Below are positions 59,923 to 64,000 of a DNA stretch of 64,000 bases, one piece after another. Location: NCBI RefSeq assembly GCF_020379485.1, contig NC_063448.1:7835726-7899725 (forward strand), given 5' to 3'. The stretch is from Brassica napus. Taxonomy: Eukaryota; Streptophyta; Magnoliopsida; Brassicales; Brassicaceae. The translations under genes and the position numbers were made by a program. Position 1 is the stretch's first letter, and every line of letters begins with the position of its first letter. The notes beneath the pieces are model-generated. The model worked only from the letters and a program-made list of their open reading frames with translations, made no database searches and had not been told where the DNA came from.

Positions 59923-59939
59923 TATATTATATATATTGT

Positions 59940-60383
59940 TTTAGTATTGAATGAAATTAATTGTGATATAATCCATTAGACTACCAATTAAATCATCAGC
60001 TTGACATATGTATCACAAAAAGTCTTCAACTTGACTTACTTGTTCATCAAGTCAAGAATGTGACTGAAACTATTCATTTCCTGACCAAAAGTGACGAGGT
60101 GTCAGTTTTTTAATAAATAATAACTAAAAGTAAATAAAAGCAAATAATAAAATGAAAATTAGAAAATAATTTTTTGAAAAAGCAACGTAAATTTCAAAAA
60201 GTTTTTACAGGTTAAAATAATTAATCTTAAACTTTCTAAAACTAAAGATATTAAAATAATTTTATAAATTGTCTAAAATGTAACAAAATTAACAAAAAAC
60301 TGAATTATTTTAAAAATCAAGTAAAGTTATTAAACTTCTAACTCAAAAATAAAAATTCATACCTTAAGAAGTTTTAGAACTTA
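59940..60383. other. AT-rich intergenic DNA
   Basis: No ORF or repeat recognised apart from A/T runs. Confidence 0.4.
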
Positions 60384-60392
60384 TAAAAATTC

Positions 60393-60882
60393 GGGAAACT
60401 CTCACAAATACCACATTCATAGTACTACTTTTCATGTTTACACTAACCACTTTTACCTTCACTTTTAATGAAGGGTAAAAGACACTTATAACTCTAGAGT
60501 TAATTAATCTAGACTTAAGGTTTAGAGTTGAGGGGTAGGGTAGGGTTTTTGGAATATGAAATTTAGGATAATACTAATTATATAAATAAATACGTAAAAA
60601 ATATATAAAAAATAGTTTCAAACATAATTTTCGATTTTCAAAAGAAATTTTGAAAAAAAAATCAATAAAAAATATAAAAAAGTTCGAATTTGAAAAAGTA
60701 TAATTCGAATATATATATATATATATATATATTTATTTAAATAATAATTTATTACATATGCAGAGAACAAGAGTATACAAGTCTTTTGCCACTTAATAAA
60801 GAAGTTATTTTTGAAAATGACCCTTTAGTAGTGGTAAAAATGAAAAGTGGTACCATGAAAGTGGTAAACATGAAATTATCCC
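60393..60882 (+). mobile_element. MULE-type MITE (copy X2)
   Basis: 490 bp starting GGGAAACTCTCACAAATACC and ending TGAAATTATCCC. The ends form a roughly 50-bp imperfect inverted repeat built of CCACTTTCATGGTACCAC-like motifs. Flanked by TAAAAATTC and TAAAAATTT (60384-60392 and 60883-60891), a 9-bp duplication with one mismatch. Same family as X1, in opposite orientation. A TA run lies near 60711-60731. Confidence 0.75.
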
Positions 60883-60891
60883 TAAAAATTT

Positions 60892-61141
60892 AACTAAATT
60901 TATAATTGCATCCAGTTCGAAATTTTTAATTTTCTTAAATTTTAGGCAATTTATAATTTATTTGAATTTTTTTAGTTTTTGAAATAATAAGATTAATTAT
61001 TCGAACATGAAAAAACTTTTTGAAAATTAGTTTTTTTTTAAATCATTTTTTTTTTATTTTATTTTCTGATTTTATTTATTTTTAAATAAACACTTACACC
61101 CCATCACGTTTGACTCGTAAATAAATAGTTCTGATCACATT
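60892..61141. other. AT-rich spacer
   Basis: A/T-rich DNA before the CACTA terminus; the last three bases, ATT, may be the CACTA target duplication. Confidence 0.35.
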
Positions 61142-61701
61142 CACTACAAGAAAACATATTTTTTACGAGGGCAGTATTCGTTGTAAATTCGTCGTAAACG
61201 GGGTGTTACGACGAATTAACCTCGAAAGACATTTCGTTGTTAAACGTCCGTCGTAACAGAGGTTTCGTCGTAAACGACTTGTTACGTTTACGACGAAATA
61301 TATTCCTCGTAAAGTGCAGGGAAAGAATTCGTCGTAAACGACACGTAAGATTTCGTGGTAAAGCCCACGTAATGATTTCGATGTAAAGCACACGTAAATA
61401 CTTTCGTTGTAAATCACTCGTAAACATTTCGATGTAAAACCCTCGTAAATCTTTCGATGTTAATCACTCGTAAACATTCGCTGTAAACTTCATGTAATGT
61501 TTACGAGGAGTTTACATCGATTCTTATTATATTATTATTAATTAGTATATAATAAATTTATATTTATATTTAATATTCGGAATTTAAAATATTTTAAATT
61601 TTAAAATGAAATATGAAATTGAAAAACATATTTTAAAAAGGCATTTAAAAGTCATACAATAATATTTAAATTCATAATACAAACAGAAATATAAAAAAAA
61701 A

Positions 61702-62737
61702 CTACATATCCTCGAAGTAGTTGGTGGGGTTGCTTGGCTGTTGACGGTTTGGATCGGACTCTTCGGGATCTCGTACTGGCAACCTAAGAGCGGCTCGTCT
61801 CTCACTTAACATTCTCTGCATAGTCGGGTTTCCCAGCGCCATCACGTCTAGCAGATCCTCAAGAGAGTCTAAACGAACCTGCTGGCTATCCATTCGAGCT
61901 TTCATCTGAGAAGTCTCTTCATCCCGTCTCGAAGTGTATGACGAAGTTGCCCTTGCAACTTCGTTAACAGAGCCTATGCCGACTGTCCGTCCCTTCTTTT
62001 TAGGAGCCACTTATCAAATTAAAACATATATTAATATAGTTAATTATGTTAAAATATTAAAAATAATGTAAACAAAAATTTTAAGTTGTACCTCTTCGAA
62101 GATTCTGACGGCCTCTTCGGTGGTCAATGTGACGGGTAATCCATCGGGAGACTGCTGGGTTATTTGCGTCTCCCGTTCTTCAATCTGAGTAGCCACTGCA
62201 TGGAAGAGTTTTTCAGATGCAGGATCCACAAAAACTCCGTCGGATGTGGCGTGAGTTATCTTGAATAGCTCAGACAAAGATAGTAAGACTCTCGTCTTCT
62301 CTAACTACAAAAAAAAAATTCACTTAAATATTAAAATTTAAATTAATTGAAAATTTTAAAATAAATATTAAAAACAAAACTTACAGCTTCTAGACGGAAT
62401 CCTGCATGAGGTTTTTGTCCAGTTCTGTGAAGCATGGACAAATGACAATCTTTATCCTTCGCCCTTCGAGAAACCGAACACGAATTGGCCTTTTTGATCG
62501 AAGAGGGGTGCTCCCAATAGGCGATGAGGTCATCCCACACATCCTTCGTGAGCTCAGTGGGCTTTCCCTCATACCCGTAGATCTCCCACTTGTCCTTCCA
62601 ATCGGAGACTGTGTTGCAGAGGCGGATCTTTACCTTTGCAACGAATTCCGCCTTCACCTTCTCGGTGATTCCGAAAGACCAATGCCACTTTTGCTGAAAC
62701 ACAAAAATTTTGAAAAACTTACAATTAATAAATATTA

Positions 62738-62768
<31 letters not shown>

Positions 62769-63285
62769 TTTAAAAGTGAAAATTTAACTAAATTTAAAAG
62801 TCTTACCGCAAACATTTAAACCAAGTGATCTTAACGTGATTTGGTGTCTTGCTCCAGTTCGGATATGCCCCGTCGTAGTAACCCTTAATCGTCACTGAAA
62901 CGCTCCGGCTAACACGGTTGTTAGCCCCAAACCTGAAAAAAAAAAAATTTAACCGTTAGAAAATAAAAATAATTTAAATTTTAATTCCTCTGGATCTATC
63001 GGGGTCTACAGCATCCAAACCCTCCCGTCCAGGTTGGGCAAGCAAATCCTCCACCGTATATCTCGCGAATGGAGCATATGAAGGCACACGCAAATCCGGA
63101 TGAACTGCACCTTCTGGAACAGGCTGAGGTGCAGCCGCTGGAGGAGGAGGTGGAGGCATCTGCGGTGGAAGAGGAGGACTCGAAGAAACTCTCTGAGAAG
63201 TCTGAGAGTCTGGAACTGCATCGGAAGACGATGGACCGGAAGAAGATGTACCGGAACCATCGCCAAACAACTGGGCATAAGTATG
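61702..63285 (-). pseudogene. Plant Ptta/En/Spm transposase-24-like gene, interrupted
   Basis: Exons on the minus strand: about 63285-62985 (Pro/Ser-rich, ending VDPDRSR), 62932-62807 (FGANNRVSRSVSVTIKGYYD, then WSKTPNHVKITWFK), 62693-62385 (QKWHWSFGITEKVKAEFVAK, CNTVSDWKDKWE, DVWDDLIAYW), 62304-62092 (SELFKITHATSDGVFVDPAS) and about 62010-61702 (APKKKGRTVGIGS to FEDM). This matches the Transposase_24 family found beside CACTA transposases. Damage: the first exon runs into the Gypsy LTR; no GT donor stands at its other end; one base seems missing near 62812 (frame breaks after TWFK); and the 62092/62010 junction does not keep phase. Exon limits are therefore approximate. Confidence 0.75.
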
Positions 63286-64000
63286 TGTTGGGGTCGAAAA
63301 CGGTTGCGACGAAGTTAACGTCCAAATCCCCGAAGAAGAAAAACGAAAAATCTTCTTCGACAAATACTTTTTCGAAATAGATTCTTCCTTATGAAAAACT
63401 CTGTAGAGGAAACGCGAGTCATCGGACAAGAGCTCGAAAAGGGTCGCTACGCAGCGACCGAACGCGTGTTCCGCTTGGTCGCTACATAGCGACCGAGCTC
63501 GAGCCAAAACTCGGTCGTAGCGACCGAGCTTGAGCAGGAGCTCGGTCTCTACGTAGCGACCGAGCTCGAGCCGAAGCTCGGTCGCAACGTAGCGACCGAG
63601 CTCGAGCCGAAGCTCGGTCGCTACGTAGCGACCGAGCTCTTCCGAAACGTCGATACGACATTAGTCTATGCATTCTCGTTTACCCTTCGATGCTATCTCC
63701 CGAAGACCGTAGCGAACCCATTTCACGTTCCCCACCATTCTAAGTTATCGATCAAACTTTACCGTAAAAACCACGGAAAGTTTGTTCCTTATCGAAAGAA
63801 GCCGTAATAAACGCTTCGAGTCAGAAGACGACCCAAAGGGACCTAAGACATGACTCGTGACCCAACTTACGATTTCTTAACCAACAGCACGTAAGCCGCA
63901 TGACGGTTTACGCTTGGTTCGCGAGGAAAGATAAATGTCAAGTTTCCGCGGATAAATACAAAATTTTGAAGATAACTACGAAGATCGGAAAAAATGGAAT
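63286..64000. mobile_element. Gypsy-type LTR, truncated by the window end
   Basis: It starts TGTTGGGGTCGAAAACGG, a typical LTR 5' start, directly after GTATG (63281-63285), the likely target duplication. Between 63440 and 63640 it carries GGTCGCTACGTAGCGACC palindromes separated by GAGCTCGAGCC units. The remaining sequence (to AAAATGGAAT) is non-coding. The family resembles other Brassica Gypsy LTRs; the internal part lies outside. Confidence 0.65.

Larger units (their letters stand above)
61142..64000 (-). mobile_element. CACTA (En/Spm) element, one end and part of the body
   Basis: The terminus CACTACAAGAAAACAT at 61142 is a classic CACTA inverted-repeat end. It is followed to about 61520 by subterminal repeats such as TTCGTCGTAAACGAC, CTCGTAAACATTTCGATGTA and TACGACGAATT in both orientations. 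A transposase-like gene is read inward on the minus strand (61702-63285). A Gypsy-type LTR interrupts the body at 63286, and the other terminus is beyond the window. Confidence 0.82.

Noticed and set aside
63482..63673. 63-codon Arg-rich ORF (-)
   Set aside because: It translates the GGTCGCTACGTAGCGACC repeats of a Gypsy-type LTR.

Overview
This is plant nuclear DNA from a Brassicaceae genome, most likely the tribe Brassiceae (Brassica or a close relative). Five intact protein-coding genes occur in the order and orientation I recall for Arabidopsis thaliana chromosome 1 around AT1G15500-AT1G15550: plastid ATP/ADP transporter NTT2 (+), the PPR-DYW protein ECB2/VAC1 (+), full-size ABC transporter ABCG40/PDR12 (-, 19 exons), an AOP-like 2-oxoglutarate dioxygenase (+) and gibberellin 3-oxidase GA3OX1 (-). 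The L-type lectin receptor kinase I expect between ABCG40 and the dioxygenase is absent; repeats fill that interval. All five gene models were built by hand from splice sites and reading frame. The gene identities and the synteny come from memory of the families, not from a search.

Layout: 1-2.7 kb holds a decayed kinase fragment and the NTT2 upstream region. 2.7-14.7 kb is a compact gene block (NTT2, ECB2, ABCG40). 14.9-22.2 kb is repeats: a hAT-type MITE, a Stowaway-like MITE, a tandemly duplicated Helitron and a 4.2-kb Mutator-like element (A) full of AAGTCGTC palindromes. 23.8-25.1 kb is the AOP-like gene. 27.4-33.5 kb is a decayed Ty1/copia element. 34.7-36.2 kb is GA3OX1. 37.1-47.7 kb is a second AAGTCGTC element (B), split by a young Athila-like LTR element that carries only gag and protease. 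From 47.7 kb to the end I see no host gene. That part holds two MULE-type MITEs (one with a non-LTR element nested inside), a SINE with two tRNA-like heads, a short retroelement, a hAT-like element amplifying E2F-type sites, a 5'-truncated LINE, and a CACTA element whose transposase-like gene is interrupted by a Gypsy-type LTR running off the window.

The host genes share no single pathway: plastid ATP import, plastid RNA editing, hormone/defence export, a specialised-metabolism-type dioxygenase, and the last step to active gibberellin. Most unusual is the pair of AAGTCGTC elements. Both copies keep a TATA box, pyrimidine-rich leader, ATG and intron-like sites at one end, and a roughly 0.8-kb foldback centred on the same sequence at the other. 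The second most unusual is a minisatellite with nine exact TTTGGCGGGAAA sites inside a transposon.
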